DNA of 64,000 nucleotides from Poecilobothrus nobilitatus (lineage: Eukaryota > Arthropoda > Insecta > Diptera > Dolichopodidae). Of the stretch, positions 25,611-38,705 are shown in pieces. The notes beneath the pieces were generated by a model. That model had not been told where the DNA came from. It searched no databases and saw nothing but the letters and a program-made list of their open reading frames with translations. Location: positions 270,560,515 through 270,624,514 of the forward strand of contig OX352773.1 of NCBI GenBank assembly GCA_947095535.1. Reading direction: 5' to 3'. Numbering within the stretch: the stretch's first letter is position 1; each line of letters opens with the position of its first letter. A program made the position numbers and the translations under genes.

Positions 25611-28600
25611 CTGAATGTTTTCGTCCTTACAAAACAAGATATAAATAAAAAACAAATATATTAAAGAAACGCGTACAACCGCTGGGTAATTTCGATAGTA
25701 TTATAATTTATATTTATTTATACGTAATTACATTTAGTCTTATTTTTAAAACAAATTTAAAAAAACAGTAGCTCTGTAAAAGTAGCTCAGAAAAACTCAG
25801 ATAATATGTAAAAATATTTTAAATGTATATATGACTAAAAATGTATTTACAATCTCATTAAATAAATAAATAGAAGTAAATAATTATTTACATTTTTTTT
25901 TCTTATTAAATTAATTTTAAAATTAAAATTAAATTTTAAAATAAGTTTAATTTTTTAGTGCTCTTACTAATAATAGCCTTGTAGATTTTATAGGATGAAT
26001 GGATGTTAGTTTGTAAAAAGAAGAAATTTTAAAATTTTCCAGTTTCAATTTCTTTATCTTGACAATGACGATACACTTGAATTAATTAAAACGTCATTTA
26101 AAATTAATTAAAGCTTCATTTGAGATACTTTTGATAAAATATTTTTTTATTACAACACTTCTGTACAATTCGTTAGCGTTGCCAGAGAAAAAAAAATTTT
26201 TTTTTTAATTTTAAATGCAAAATTCAAAGTGTTCTAGTTTTTAGTTAGCCGTTTGAATTTTACGTTATATCTATAATAGTCTGTTTAGTTAGATGCAATA
26301 TTTGAAATTGCTATCCATCAAGACATATATTTCCATAATTAAGAAAAATTTTTGAACATTAAAATTAGAATTAACTTAGTTGATCCGGTACTAAGGGATA
26401 GTAAGGATGTAGATATTAAATGGATTTGTGGATATGGAATTTATTGCATATTCAAATTAAAATGAAGAGAAGTAAATGTTTTGTCCCAATATTTAATGCA
26501 CTTTTTCTAAGTATAACTATATATGTTTTGATTCAAAACTTTAGATTTGATATCCATTTTCGTTCCATTTTATTTTATTAATAATTTAAGATTAGGAAGA
26601 CTTTATTATTAATTAAATAACATAAAAAATACTGTTTAATTATGTTTATGAAGGTTAATTTTCCATTCATATAGAATTTTTATGACTTTCATACTCAAAA
26701 CTCAAAGTTTTTTTTTTTTTTTTTAGTTTTTGATATAAATTTTATAGTTTTCAGTAATAAAAAAAAATAATTATCTTATTTACTTTTGTATTGTATTTTA
26801 AGTTTACACAAACGTTCTATTTTATTTTATAACCTATATGTTAAGTTTTTATTTTTTTTTATTTTGGTGAAAATAATATTAAAAGATAAATTAAATATTG
26901 ATAAAGGCATATACGAGTAGTGTATATATTATGTAGTTATACATAGAAACAGTAAAATAGAAAATTACAATAAAAATATTTTTAGCTCATGAAAAGATTG
27001 ATACTTCATTATTTTTGAGTATTTGATAATGTTTTCGAAATAGAAAAAATTCTTTTCAAATACGTATAAAAAAAAGAATTAAAATATTCTAGACTTTTTT
27101 TTCACAAAGCTAAAATAGATATTTAGAAACATACCTACCACTTTAAATGAAATATGTACCTGTTCCGAGTAAGTTTAAAAGCTATTATAATTTGACAGTT
27201 TAAAAATATTTTGGCTTATATTCAGTGACACATATAGTAACTATGATAACGAACTAAAATTAAAAATTAATTTAAAATCCGGTGACTTTCAAAATTCGGC
27301 ATTAATAATTGACGAGTTCAAAAATTAGATGGCAATTATAGAAGTTGCGTTGAATGCTATAAAAAATTCACTCAAAAAGGCAGATGCTCAACAGTATGGA
27401 AACAATCAAAACTATTTTTTACGACGTATTAAACCGTTTTTTGAGTTTCGAATAATATTTAAGTTAAAATTGATTTATGTAAAAAATATATTAATTAATT
27501 TAAATTTAATAGCAAAATAACAAATAGATAAAAAGTGTCGACGGTATACAGAAAATGTTGTTTATTTGTAGGGATTGTGTCATAATTCCAAAAAGTTTCT
27601 GTAAAGGTTAAGTCTTGCCAGCGCATTTTTTGTTGCGGCAGTGGTGCGAAATTTTTCGAAAAATATTATTACATGGCGTCAATAAGCCGAGTTATGCCAG
27701 ATTTATGAGAATATGCCACACCAACTATATATTTCCGCGTGATACATCGTTTTTGTATGCGATTTTCATGCGGTTTCCGCTAATAAATGTCAAAAATTTT
27801 TGTTTTTAAATATAAACAATCGTAACAAAGGAGAAAATCGAGAACAAAGTTGAAAAATTAATCGAGTTACTATAAAAATATTCTATATTATAAGATTTGT
27901 CGAACCAATACTATAAAAATATAAAAAAAGGATAAAATACTTATAGGATAAAATTGTGATTACTAACTGAAAGTGGTAATATAGTATTATTTTGTTACAA
28001 ACATTGGGTAATTGGGTAATTTAAAAAAATTATGTTTTTTTGATTTATGATTTACCATGCGTATTCCGCTTCTCTATCGCAAAACAAAACGCGTCAGTCT
28101 GGAGAAGTCTTTAAAAATATAAGTTTTTCATCAAAGACATATATATTTTAGTTATTTGTGGAATGATAATTAATAGGTATTTTTTCGTGTTTTTCCTTAT
28201 TTTATTTGTGTTTTATTATAATTTATAATTAATTAAAAAAATTAAAGCAGATTTGTTTGTTTAGTTTATTTCCCTATATAATTTTAGTCAATTCTGGAAC
28301 TTTAAACTAGTCGTTTTAGATTAAAATATTTATTTGTAAGCATTTCAAAAAACTTCAAATGCATTTTTCAGACGTATGCAAATTTTGAGTGATTTTTTTA
28401 AACTTTTTTGGTATTAAAATTTTTTAATTTATTAAAATACAATTTTTATATCGGAAATAACATTTATTAATTTTAAAAAAATTTAAAAGATTTTGTTGTT
28501 CCCTTTTTGAGAAATTCTACTTCGTTTTAGACCTCGCTATGTTTGGAAATACATTTTCCTTTAATGATTAATTTTTTCGGTTTGGTGCCACTTCAAAATC

Positions 28601-31600
28601 CTATGTCTTCAAGACTCTACTTCCCATTCCAATGAGATTAACGTCTTAGTTAATCGCATTTTCCAGCAACATTTATATGATACAACATTTTCATGATACA
28701 TCGACATCATTTGGAAACTTTTTTATGTTGCATTAAAGTTCAGCAACATTTTCCAACAACATTTTCATGTTGCACCAAATATACCAAATTTCATTCAAAT
28801 CGTATAACAATTTCTATATGCTCTAGAATATATTAAATAGTATTCGTATTCGGATATTTTAAGGCGGATCTACTGAAGTTACAGACTTCAAATTTTGTGT
28901 CCTGATGCAGGAGCGTAAGAGCAACCCGTATTTTATTGAAATCCGAGACTTGTATGACCACGGGGTTTTTTAGAATAAACCATATTTTATTCGAACATTA
29001 TAAGGAGGTTCCACTCCACAAAACAACACTAACCTATACCACCTTTCATTCTAATCGGATAAGAATTAAATGAGTTATGCTGATAACAAGATCTATTTTT
29101 TTTTCGAAAACCCATCATAACATTCACTTTTACCGAGAACGTGGGTACTCCAAATAACCGACTTAATTTAAATTAACTAATTATGAAATTAAAAAATATA
29201 ACCAAACACTATATCAAAAACTGAACTTTGATAAGAAAATTTTAATAAATCCGGAAGCGAACTTTTCGACCATCGTGTTACATCTTTAGCTGAGTAACTT
29301 TTGGTGGTTTACGTATTTGAAAAATATCAACGTTAAAATTAAAACAGAAATGGTATTTTCGGTAATTTTTAATGTGCATAACATCAAAAGTTGCAATTTA
29401 CTGAATTACATGTACTTAATTAAATGTTTTCGCTTCAAATATGTGGGCAAATAGAATGAAGATCACACCTGAGTTTTACTATATATGTAACTTAACATTT
29501 ATTTGAATTTCTATAAGATTAAAAAAAATGTATTTTTTATTAAATTTTCAAAAGATATTCGTTATCTTAGTTAAATTTTATAAAAACTTCTGTATAAATT
29601 ACTTTTTCGTAGGTACTTTTAAACTTTTTTTTACCTCATTGTTAAGTGTTTCAATTTTAGTACTTTTATTTAAAATAATGTTTGTTTTTTTTTTTTTTTT
29701 CAAATTTTATTTAAACATTACAATCATCTTAATGGATTTTCATGTTATTTAGAAATAGCAGTATATATATAGTATAGTTAATTATATAGGGCAATATTAG
29801 AAAAAGATTTTTTCCTTAAGCTCTATTTAAAATTTCTTCATAAAGTTAAGGAAAACAGAAATAAACACATCTTTAAAATAAATGCACTTAAAAAATAAAA
29901 AGAAAATACAGGGTAGTAAAATTTTATCTACTTTCTCTTTATTTATTTATTTTTTTTTTTTTATGTTTTGTTATTGTCATTAACGTTCATATAAAAATGG
30001 TCATGTAGTCATTCAACAACTTCTGACTGACTCCTTTATATTTATTTGTATCTCACTAAAAGACTCATAAAAAAAAAAAGACTAAAAATATAAATTGAAG
30101 CATTAAGATTTCTTTTCTCTTGTTTAACAGCTCCATTTATTGTATTGTATAGTATTTGTTCCGTGCTTTGTTTTTTCTTAAATTCCATTAAGTTACGACC
30201 CGTAATTTCCTAAAAGAAACGAACTTGTATTATGCATACATGCACTTAAATTTCCTATTCCTATTCCGGTATTATATTAAGTAATTTCATCATACTAACA
30301 GTATCCTCGTTAATGTGCAACACATTCGAACCGATTTCTTGTAAATTCGTCAGCATAAAAGATAAAATAATTTTTCTTTTTTGTATTTTATGATCGAAAA
30401 TATATCTGTCAATAAATACATGGGATTTCTTATAGATATTTTATAAAACATATATTTTTATATATGTATGTGTGTGTGGATATGTGTAGTTGCGAAGATG
30501 AGTCCTATATGATAGGATAGCTGTTCAATCAAGGAAGCGATTGTTTTTAGTAATATTTTACGAGATTTGTTAAGATTTTTTAGGGGTTTTTATGTTCTCT
30601 ATTTTTTTTTTTTTTTTTTTTTATATATTTTGAGAAATAAACACAGCAATGTGTTTATTGTAAAGTTGTAAATTTTTTTTTTTATTTTACTTTAAGTTTT
30701 CTGGTTTTATCTCAATTTTCACCATTATTTTGTTTTTGTTTTTATTTCATATTGTCTCATACCAAAGAAAATAATATAATGATATAATAACAGTGGCTCA
30801 GATAAATGGTATATCTTTTGATATTATAGTAAAAAAAAAAACTGTTTTGTATTTTGTGCTGTTTCTTGCACCTGGTGATCGATTTCTATAAAAATATATT
30901 TATTAGCCCTTAAATGTTGATCACAATTGTATTAACTTCCATGAATAAAATATAAAAAACAAAATACAAAAAAAAAAATGTTTTTTTTTTTATATTATAA
31001 AGTACCTGAATACATATAACTATTATTTTTATTGGCTGTGGAAGTTACATTATGGGTGTTCATTTAATATTAACATTATCACCGGTTCAGTTTGCAATAA
31101 ATTGATAATTTTTATGAAACGCTTTTTTTTTTTTTAAACTTATCATGTCAATTATTAAAACGGAAATTCAAATGGTAATGTAAAACGTTTTCAATTTAAC
31201 ACTTAATAAATATTTGTATTTAATTTTAATATGCACTTTAGACGTGAATTCGCCAACAGAACAGATTATTTTATTTTCTTCTGTTGATGATTAATTAAAT
31301 ATCATTAAAAATTTAATTTTTCATATGATTAAGTAAAAAGTTTTGATATAAAATACAATAAAATTTATCTTAATTTCAATGTGAAATTAAAAATATCCAA
31401 GAATGGTGTTTTTTTTTTAATAACATATATATAAAGATTATTGATATACTGAGTTAATTTTTAGACAATACTTTGAACTTACCGGTCAGTTCGTTTTTTA
31501 ATTGAACCTGATAACAATGTATGTTTTGTGGTTTCCAAAATCTTACCAAATAAAAATATAGAAGCACTAGGTACAGTTAAATGTCTGTATTAAAACAAAA

Positions 31601-31935
31601 AATTACCACATAATTAAATTATAATAAAGGTTTGGAGACTCGTTTAAATCATGTTTTCAAAGGTGTTTATTGCTTTTTAATTGGAACGTACATTTTCTTT
31701 AATAAAAAAAATATTATCAGAGTTGAAAAAATATTTAATTGGATTTATTTTTTGATTAAAACGTTAAAGTATAATATTTTGTAAAACATTTGACTTATTT
31801 AAGAAAAATATTTTAGATTAGCATTTAATTATTTAAATAACGTTTTCCGTATTTCATAAAAGGATTACCTATAATATAGCTTCATAAAAATACGACTTAC
31901 TTTGTAGAATGCAATTTTTATTAAGATTTAACAAC
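25611..31935 (-). other. dsx male intron, no gene recognised
   Basis: AT-rich. Around 28660-28780 the words CAACATTTTCATG and TTGCA recur (AGCAACATTTATATG, CAACATTTTCATGATAC, AGCAACATTTTCC, CAACATTTTCATGTTGC), reminiscent of the interior of the element at 39702-40244. About 28850-29160 is less AT-rich and may be another transposon relic. Short frames at 27329 and 27615 on the plus strand match nothing I recognise. Confidence 0.45.
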
Positions 31936-31966
31936 GTAGAATGAAAACCAAAGCTTTTTAAAAGGC

Positions 31967-32691
31967 GCATAATTTTCAAAAGACCAATATAAACAATTTA
32001 GCATAAATACTGTGTGTTGCACCAAAATATGTAAATTTTCTTAGACTTTTATATGTAAGAAAAATTGTGAAAAATCAATAAACAGTTTCTTCAGATTTAC
32101 GGAAACCCTTTATATTTAAAAAAAAACACATGTTTACACATGTAAAAATATAACGATGGAAGTTTAATATTTACGTTTTACTTTGAAAAAATTTGTACAG
32201 GTACGTAAGTTACTGGTTTTTAAAAATGGTAAAATTTCAATTTTGGAAACCTAATATAAAATAGAGGGAGATAAGAAACAGAAAGATTTTTCTTCTCTCA
32301 CAATTTAAACGGTACTAATTAAAAACATGCCGGAGTTATGAAGGCAACAAAATCTTGTAAAATTTTTGTCTTCACATAACGTAAATGTAAATAGGTACTA
32401 TATTGTAAAAGATTGTATAATTTCGATATTGGTTATGGTGGTTAAAAGAAGTCTAATCGTTTGACGTTCTTATACTGAAAAAATAAGGGGTGTTTTTTAA
32501 ATTTTGGCTGTAGTTCCGAAACGAATGGGGCTAAATTAAAAAGTTCTACAACTTTAATTTTTTAAGAGACCTTTTTATATGGTTAAAATTTCATTGTTCT
32601 TTTTTTAACGGTGTAATAATTTTGTAAACAGACGACCACATAGAGTGAAACTAATAGGCATATTTTTAAATTTTTGTTTTGAAAAATGTGC
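31967..32691 (+). repeat. family A MITE-like repeat, copy 2
   Basis: Same order of landmarks as 3178-4215: GCATAATTTTCAAAAG start, GTTGCACCAAAATATG, TTTGTACAGGTACGTAAG, TTCTCTCACAATTTAAACGG, ATGCCGGAGTTATGAAGG, TTCACATAACG, GTAGTTCCGAAACGAATGGG, and AGTGAAACTAATAGGCATAT before TTTTGAAAAATGTGC. About 725 bp, noncoding and diverged. Confidence 0.78.
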
Positions 32692-35499
32692 TGAAAATTA
32701 AGTTTATTGAAAATTCTTTAATTCAAAACAAGATAAAAAAATTTTTTAACTTCATAATGAGTTATTTTTCAAAATTTTACACCTATATATAAATAAGTTA
32801 TACTGAATTCAATTGATTAATTTTTTTTAAAGTGTCACTAATTCCCATAAGATTATACGAGTATCTATATACTGGGATGAATATCTATATACTGTTACAG
32901 TTTTTCCAACTCTAACATTTTGTACAGTTATTTGAAATCACTTCAAATTACAAAATGCATGTTAATTTTGAGTTTTAGATTATAAACTTTTATACAAAGT
33001 ATAAAAATTTTGAAAGTGACTTATGCGATGTCACCTGAGTAGATTAAAAAAAATAAATTTAATATTATTTTTAATACATATATATTTTTGCTAATAATTT
33101 TTAATTATATAGATTAAAATTTATTTGAATTTAGATTTATTATTTTTAAAATTGTTTTTTTCTATAGTACCCGGATTTCGCATATTATAATATATTCGAG
33201 GTTGAATTCATTAATGATTAAAGTTTTTATAATAAAACAAGGAAGAGTGCAATACAGTAGACTGTAGCAACTATGGGATACCCGTATGAACATAATATAT
33301 GTTGTTTCCATAAATCATCTTTTAGAAAATTTCAAATGCTTTACTTTAATTAAGTACCGAGATATATTTATGTAAATTTTGTAATTTTATAACAGATATT
33401 CGAACCTGTTGCCCCGAATCAAACACATTTTACAGAAGTTATTGCCATAAAACTTGATAATCTTTTACAAAATTTTAGATGCTTAATATTTGAGCATGAT
33501 GTACAAGATGTACAAAAAACCGGAACTTACACTTTATACAAGTTATTCCGATTAAACATGAGCATTTTTTTAGAAAATTTCAGATACCTATAACGTTAAT
33601 ATATAGATACTGAGTTATTTCCATATAAAAAAAGAAGTTGTATGGCAGATAGTTAAAACCGCCAGCCCAACTTGCTGCATTTAAATTACGAAACAAACAA
33701 TTTTACAAAAATGACGTAGTAAAAATTTCAGAATCCTAGCTCCTATATTTTTTGAATTATCGTGCGGGTGGACGTACATGGCTTAATCGACTCAGAATTA
33801 ATTTCTGATCTGATCTTTACTTTAGAGTGTCGTACACATACACTATATCAATCTCGACTCCTTTAAGGTGTCAAAAACGTAATGGCAAATTTATTATACG
33901 CTTGAACCTACGTTCATACGGATATAAAAATGAAAATTTTTAAAATACTTTTTGACCTACAAATATAGTATAATGAATCACAATTACTATTTTTGGAATA
34001 TGCTTTGAAGTTTTGCGAAATTTATTCGAAAAATAATCTTTATTTGTATAGGTATTATAAATATTATAATTTAATATAAGTACATATTGTAATTTAAATT
34101 AAGACTTAATTTTACCTTTAAAGTGTAGTTTAAGTTTAATTTTTATATTATATTTGTACATTTTTGCAATCACGTGTACACATAAAACAGTACTAGTTTA
34201 ATATTATTAAAAAAAAAATTAAATGTATATTTTAAGAAAAAAAAAAAAAACTTTATAATTCAATCAAAAGTATAAAAACAAAAAGAAGTGAAGAATTTTA
34301 AGATTTCAACTTAAACCAACTTCAAAAGTCAATACAATTCATTTCTGATTGGGTATAAAAAGATTTTAAAAATTGAAAAAAAATTGCATACAATGTGATT
34401 CGAAATTATTCTAACTGCTTACGAATTCAACTCATACATTAATAGTTATATCCATAGAATTTTTAACATATAACTTAACACGTCCCAAATGTTAGACAAA
34501 CAGTATAAAATGAAAGTAAAAAAAAAAAAAAAAGAAGTAGCAATTGTATAAAATTGAAACAGAAAAAAAAAAAATTACAATTTCAAAACTAAAAAACAAA
34601 AATAAAATAAAAAAATTATAGGAAGCTATCGTCAACTATTTAGTTATAATGAAACGATGAAACTTAGGCGAAAAAAAAAAAAATATAATAAGAAGGAAAA
34701 TAAAAACTTTAAAAAATATATAATTGGAAGTGTACATACTATTACTATATATAGTAAAATGGTTTCGTTTTAAGAATAGAAATGTTTTTCATTATATCAT
34801 GAAATTGCAAAACAGTAGCACAAATTTACAGACTTTTGTGCATTTTTACACGATTTATGTAAAATTCATCCCTAGATTAAAATTTTTAGAAATATTTTTA
34901 ACAATAAAGACATTAAGGATGCAAAAAATAATTTACTTAAGGAAACCTTTAAAAATTTTTATTAAAAGGTGAATTTATACTATACTTTTGGAATATTGTA
35001 TTTATTCTATTCTATAGACGTAATCTTATTTATAAAATGTCAAATGTTTACCCACAAATGAATTCATAATGATTTTTATTTAAATAATAAATGTGAAGAG
35101 TGAATTTTTGTTTTTAGAAATATTATAATAATTACAAAATATAATATTATGGAATTATAAATCATCAGTATACTGTACTAACATAGTTTTCAATATGTAA
35201 GGCCAATGTTGTAATCAAAAATTTTCTAGTTTTACTTAGGAGCATGGTTTTTAGAATACGGACTTTTTTTTAATAATGTTTTGGTTTTGAGTCTTTGTTT
35301 CCTATTCCTTATTGTGTTTAAATTAAATGCAAATAATAAATCAATACTAATAGTAAAAAAGATAAGAATTTTATGTACACGAATATATTTAGTAAACCAA
35401 CTGAGTATATTACTTTAAATTAAATACAAATAAAACGATTCGAAACATTTTTATTTTAAAAATTGTAACCTTGAGTCTCTTTTTCTTGACAGACTCTCT
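32692..35499 (-). other. dsx male intron around the DINE-like element
   Basis: Outside 33278-33925 the DNA is AT-rich with homopolymers (34210-34250, 34519-34700). An 82-codon open frame at 34724-34972 has no recognisable domain and an A/T-driven composition. Confidence 0.45.
33278..33925 (-). mobile_element. DINE-1/Helentron-like nonautonomous element
   Basis: The ends are inverted: ATACCCGTATGAACAT at 33278-33293, and the reverse complement of 33910-33925 reads ATATCCGTATGAACGT. The minus strand carries TTCTGAGTCGATTAAGCCATGTACGTCCACCCGCACGATAATTC (in pieces around 33764-33800), the same block found on the plus strand at about 40800-40880 in the larger element. That GAGTCGAT-(C/T)TAGCCATGTCCGTCC block is a hallmark I associate with Drosophila DINE-1/INE-1. 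No coding frame. The superfamily assignment is from memory. Confidence 0.65.
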
Positions 35500-35559
35500 A
35501 TATCTCCATCTCCATGAATCATGTACCGTAATTGTCTAATACATGATCGTCTATTGTCG

Positions 35560-35885
35560 GCTAAATAGACACTGATAATTAGTGTCAACAGTTTCCCGGC
35601 ATAGCAATTTTGTTAGAAATCTCAGTTTAATTTTACTAAATCCTATGATTTTATCATATCTTTTCCGGTTATAGTTTCCCAAGCGCTCCTTAGAAATTAT
35701 CTGAGCCCAGATTTTTCACTCATTAGTTTGCTCTTCGATTTTTTATGCTTCTCTTATTTTGTGTTTACTTAAATCACAAAAAAATTCGGGAACTGTAAAG
35801 GGAGCTGTAGCTCCTTCTTTTTTAAGGCGATCCACTTCCTTATTTCCCTCTACATATCTAGGTGTCCAAATATCCAGTACACGGG
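35560..35885 (-). pseudogene. non-LTR retrotransposon remnant (RNase H / C-terminal region)
   Basis: Conceptual reading of the minus strand from 35868 gives W-T-P-R-Y-V-E-G-N-K-E-V-D-R-L-K-K-E-G, matching the WxPGHxGxxGNExADxLAREG pattern of RNase H domains in insect non-LTR retrotransposons; the Gly-Asn and Asp are kept and GH is lost. After a one-base shift in a T-run it continues PEFFCDLSKHKIREA and later SKIKLRFLTKLL, like the GPEPFCGLSK and SRKDLRLLTGLLTGH patterns downstream of that domain. Several stops and at least one frameshift mark it as dead. The clade is not determined. Confidence 0.6.
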
Positions 35886-36490
35886 GTTAGTGATATAACC
35901 ATATAGAATAGCAAATTCAAATTTGGTTTAATTGTACATTTATATAATATATAAGCGGATAAATGAACAAATGAACAAATAAAATTTTTAAAATATACTT
36001 TTATAAAATCTCAAGGTTGTAAAAGATTACAAAGTGGTTTTTTATTTGATTGATTCATGATTTTTCTTTTATTTTTATTATTAATCATTTTTAATATTCT
36101 GTTATTTTAGGAAAACACGTAGTCCAAAATTAGTGTTTAAAGACGATAACTAGACAAATGGTAGACAATTGAAATTAGAATTTTAAAATTTATTCCATAT
36201 TACAAAAATATCAATAAAGACAATTTTAATTGAATGGACATTCACGATTCAAAATAGCATTCTACAAAAATTAAATAAATCGATACCGGATAATAAAATG
36301 ATAAATTATTATTTAGAAATTGGCTTTATATTTCTTGGAAAGTACATTCTGTATAAAATATATTAAGATATGTTTATTGTAATGCAAATTATTGATTTTT
36401 AAATTTGAATACAAATTTGTTGTACCTAACGCTTCCATAAAATTTGTGTAATGCATATGTATTTGATTTAATTTATTTTGTTTTGAGTTG

Positions 36491-37467
36491 TTGGGAGCAC
36501 CCCACTTAGCCTAAACCGATTTCTCAAAAAGATATTTGGCATAAAGCCAGTTAGCATAAAAAGACATTTATCAAACTTCCATTTATGCTAATTGGACGCT
36601 TCTCATAAAATCTTATTGGCAAATGGGACATTTAGCATAAATTTTTTGTAGATGATAGTTTTGTTGTTGGTTATGTAATAAGGTTGGTAGGGTTGGTCAT
36701 GATAATGATCACAGTTAACCGTGATGGCGATAATGATGTTTATAATTCTGTATTTAAATTTATAATTTAGATACAAAATAAGAAATCTGAGGTTTACAAT
36801 TTTTAGGAGAAAGTTAATTATTTTTCAGATGAAAATGTCACTAAAATTTTTTATATGAAATTAGTGGAAAATATAATATATATATATGTGTGTGTGTGTG
36901 AATAGTGTAGTGTATGTGCCAGATGCTGAATAGGAGGGATTTTAAATTTGAATTCGAAATCAGAATTATACGCTTTTTCCAGAAAATTTATATACAGATT
37001 CGAAATTAGGGGGGATTTTGTAGTTAGATACAAAATCAGCATTTCAATAATTTGTTTAACGGGGGATTCTTTTTAATGTCTTTTCTTTTACGTACACATT
37101 TCAAAGCAAAATTAAAATATGTATTCAAATTGTAGAAATTTGGATTGTACAGTTGGTTTCAAAATCAGGATTTCAATAATTGGTTTAGCTGAAGTTTGGA
37201 CGCGGCAGCTCTCACAATTTTAAATACTTTGTTGCTGAAATATGTTTGTATAATTTAACCAACCTTACTACGTAAACAAGAACAATAATATCATATACAA
37301 AAAATTGATGCGAAGTGTTGATTTGAAATTAAAAGAAGTCTAAATGGAATTTTGCGAAATGTCTTTTTATGCTAACTGGTTTTATGCTACAAGTCTTTTT
37401 ATGCCAACTGTGGTTATGCCAAATGTATTTTTGAGAAATTAATTTAGGCCAACTGTCATAGACCCAA
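36491..37467. mobile_element. ~1-kb element with ~100-bp terminal inverted repeats
   Basis: The left end is TTGGG...TTAGCCTAAACCGATTTCTCAAAAAGATATTTGGCATAAAGCC... (36491 on). The reverse complement of the right end is TTGGG...TTGGCCTAAATTAATTTCTCAAAAATACATTTGGCATAACC... (from 37467). The homology continues through CAGTTAGCATAAAAAGACATTT. The interior has no transposase. It includes AGGGATTTTAAATTTGAATTC and two ACAAAATCAG-TTTCAAT motifs (about 37030 and 37155) shared with the MITE at 10700-11016, suggesting a nested relic. Superfamily unknown. Confidence 0.7.
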
Positions 37468-37925
37468 ATATTTTAATGATGTTTGAGTTTGCTTAAAAAG
37501 TTGTTTTATAAATTACTTAATAGTTTGGATCCCCAACCAGATATAATGTGAAGCGAAAATAAATTAACCTTTCCTTTTCAGGTCTAGTTACGGAACAAGA
37601 ATTATATTATATTATAATTTGTGATCCAAATATCTGAAGACTTATTAAAAATTGACCTTTTAAATTAAATATTTCAGGTAATTTGTATGTAGTTGATATC
37701 ATTGATTGCAATTTTAGAATGACTTTTATTTTTAAAAAATGTCGAGGCTTTAAATCAAAAATAATCGAATTCTTTCGATTTCCTCAGTAGAGTTCCTTAT
37801 TTTAAAGTTCATGTCATACAAAAACTATATCACATAAATTGTCATTAATATATATATATATACAGTAAAAATGTTACATAGTGTATAATTAATAAAATAT
37901 TTTTGTAAATGTAAAATTGTTTTTA

Positions 37926-38014
37926 GCACATTTTCCACAAAAATTTAAAAAATGTGTCTATTAGTTATGTGCCTGTATGTGCCTGTCTAATTGTTTACAA
38001 AACTTCTATACAAC
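37926..38014 (-). repeat. family A repeat, copy 3, left part (split by hAT element)
   Basis: Begins GCACATTTTCC, then TGTCTATTAG and GTTTACAAAACTTCTATAC, the inverted form of the family A terminus seen at 62458. The sequence resumes at 38654 after the hAT insertion: joining the two sides restores a stretch similar to the inverted copy at 50830-51639 (ACTTCTACACCGTTTAAAATTAAGCA-like). Confidence 0.7.
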
Positions 38015-38653
38015 GTTTGAAATAGTGTTGTGTTACTCACTGATGAGGTACCTCAAATGTTCCACTCGTTTTCGAAAAATGTCACAATACCTCAAAAAAA
38101 TAATTTGTACCACCTCATGTCACAATACCTCAAAAAGTTATTTTTACCAAAATGAGTCATGAGTAGAAAAATAAAATTTTATTTTTTGTACTGTTGCAAA
38201 ATTTTCTACTCATAACTCATTTTGGTACAAATAATTTTTTAAGGTATTGGACATTTTCTACTCATAACTCATTTTGGTAAAAATAACTTTTTGAGATATT
38301 GTGACATGAGGTGGTACAAATTATTTTTTTGAGGTATTGTGACATTTTTCGAAAATTATAGTGAAGTACTACAAATTACAAAGTACTTCAAAAAAGAATT
38401 TGCAGTAGAAAATGAGTAGTACAATTACAATGATACAAAATAGTAGAACGAGTAGGCGACAGTTTGTGTAGTGTAGACTGAAGAGGTAAAAAAGAGGTTT
38501 TCAGTAGAAAGAAAAAATAGTACAACGAAAGTTTGTGGAATCTTGAGGTGCGTACCTCATTTGAGGTACTACATTGTACCACCTCATTTTGCAAAATGAG
38601 TGCCTCATACAAACTCATTCAAAAATGAGGTATTACCCAACACTAGTTTGAAA
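38015..38653. mobile_element. hAT-type nonautonomous element with 8-bp target duplication
   Basis: The element body is 38023-38645. The ends are inverted: the left starts TAGTGTTGTGTTACTC and the reverse complement of the right starts TAGTGTTGGGTAATACCTC; CAGTGTTGGG-like termini are typical of hAT. The 8-bp direct repeat GTTTGAAA lies at 38015-38022 and 38646-38653, the size hAT transposases make. Internally it carries a second, near-perfect long inverted repeat of about 105 bp: about 38066-38170 against 38250-38355, rich in CACAATACCTCAAAAA. No transposase is encoded. It lies inside a family A copy. Confidence 0.88.
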
Positions 38654-38705
38654 TAGAGCACTGATATTTAAATTTTTATAACACAAATTCTTTAAGGTAT
38701 ATCTT
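38654..38705 (-). repeat. family A repeat, copy 3, right part
   Basis: Continuation of the family A copy beyond the hAT insertion (TAGAGCACTGATATTTAAATT...). Similarity fades after about 38700, so the end is uncertain. Confidence 0.45.

Noticed and set aside
27329..27520. 63-codon plus-strand frame starting MAIIEVALNAIKNSLKK
   Set aside because: The first 45 codons look slightly less AT-driven than average, but no domain, splice sites or second exon could be identified.
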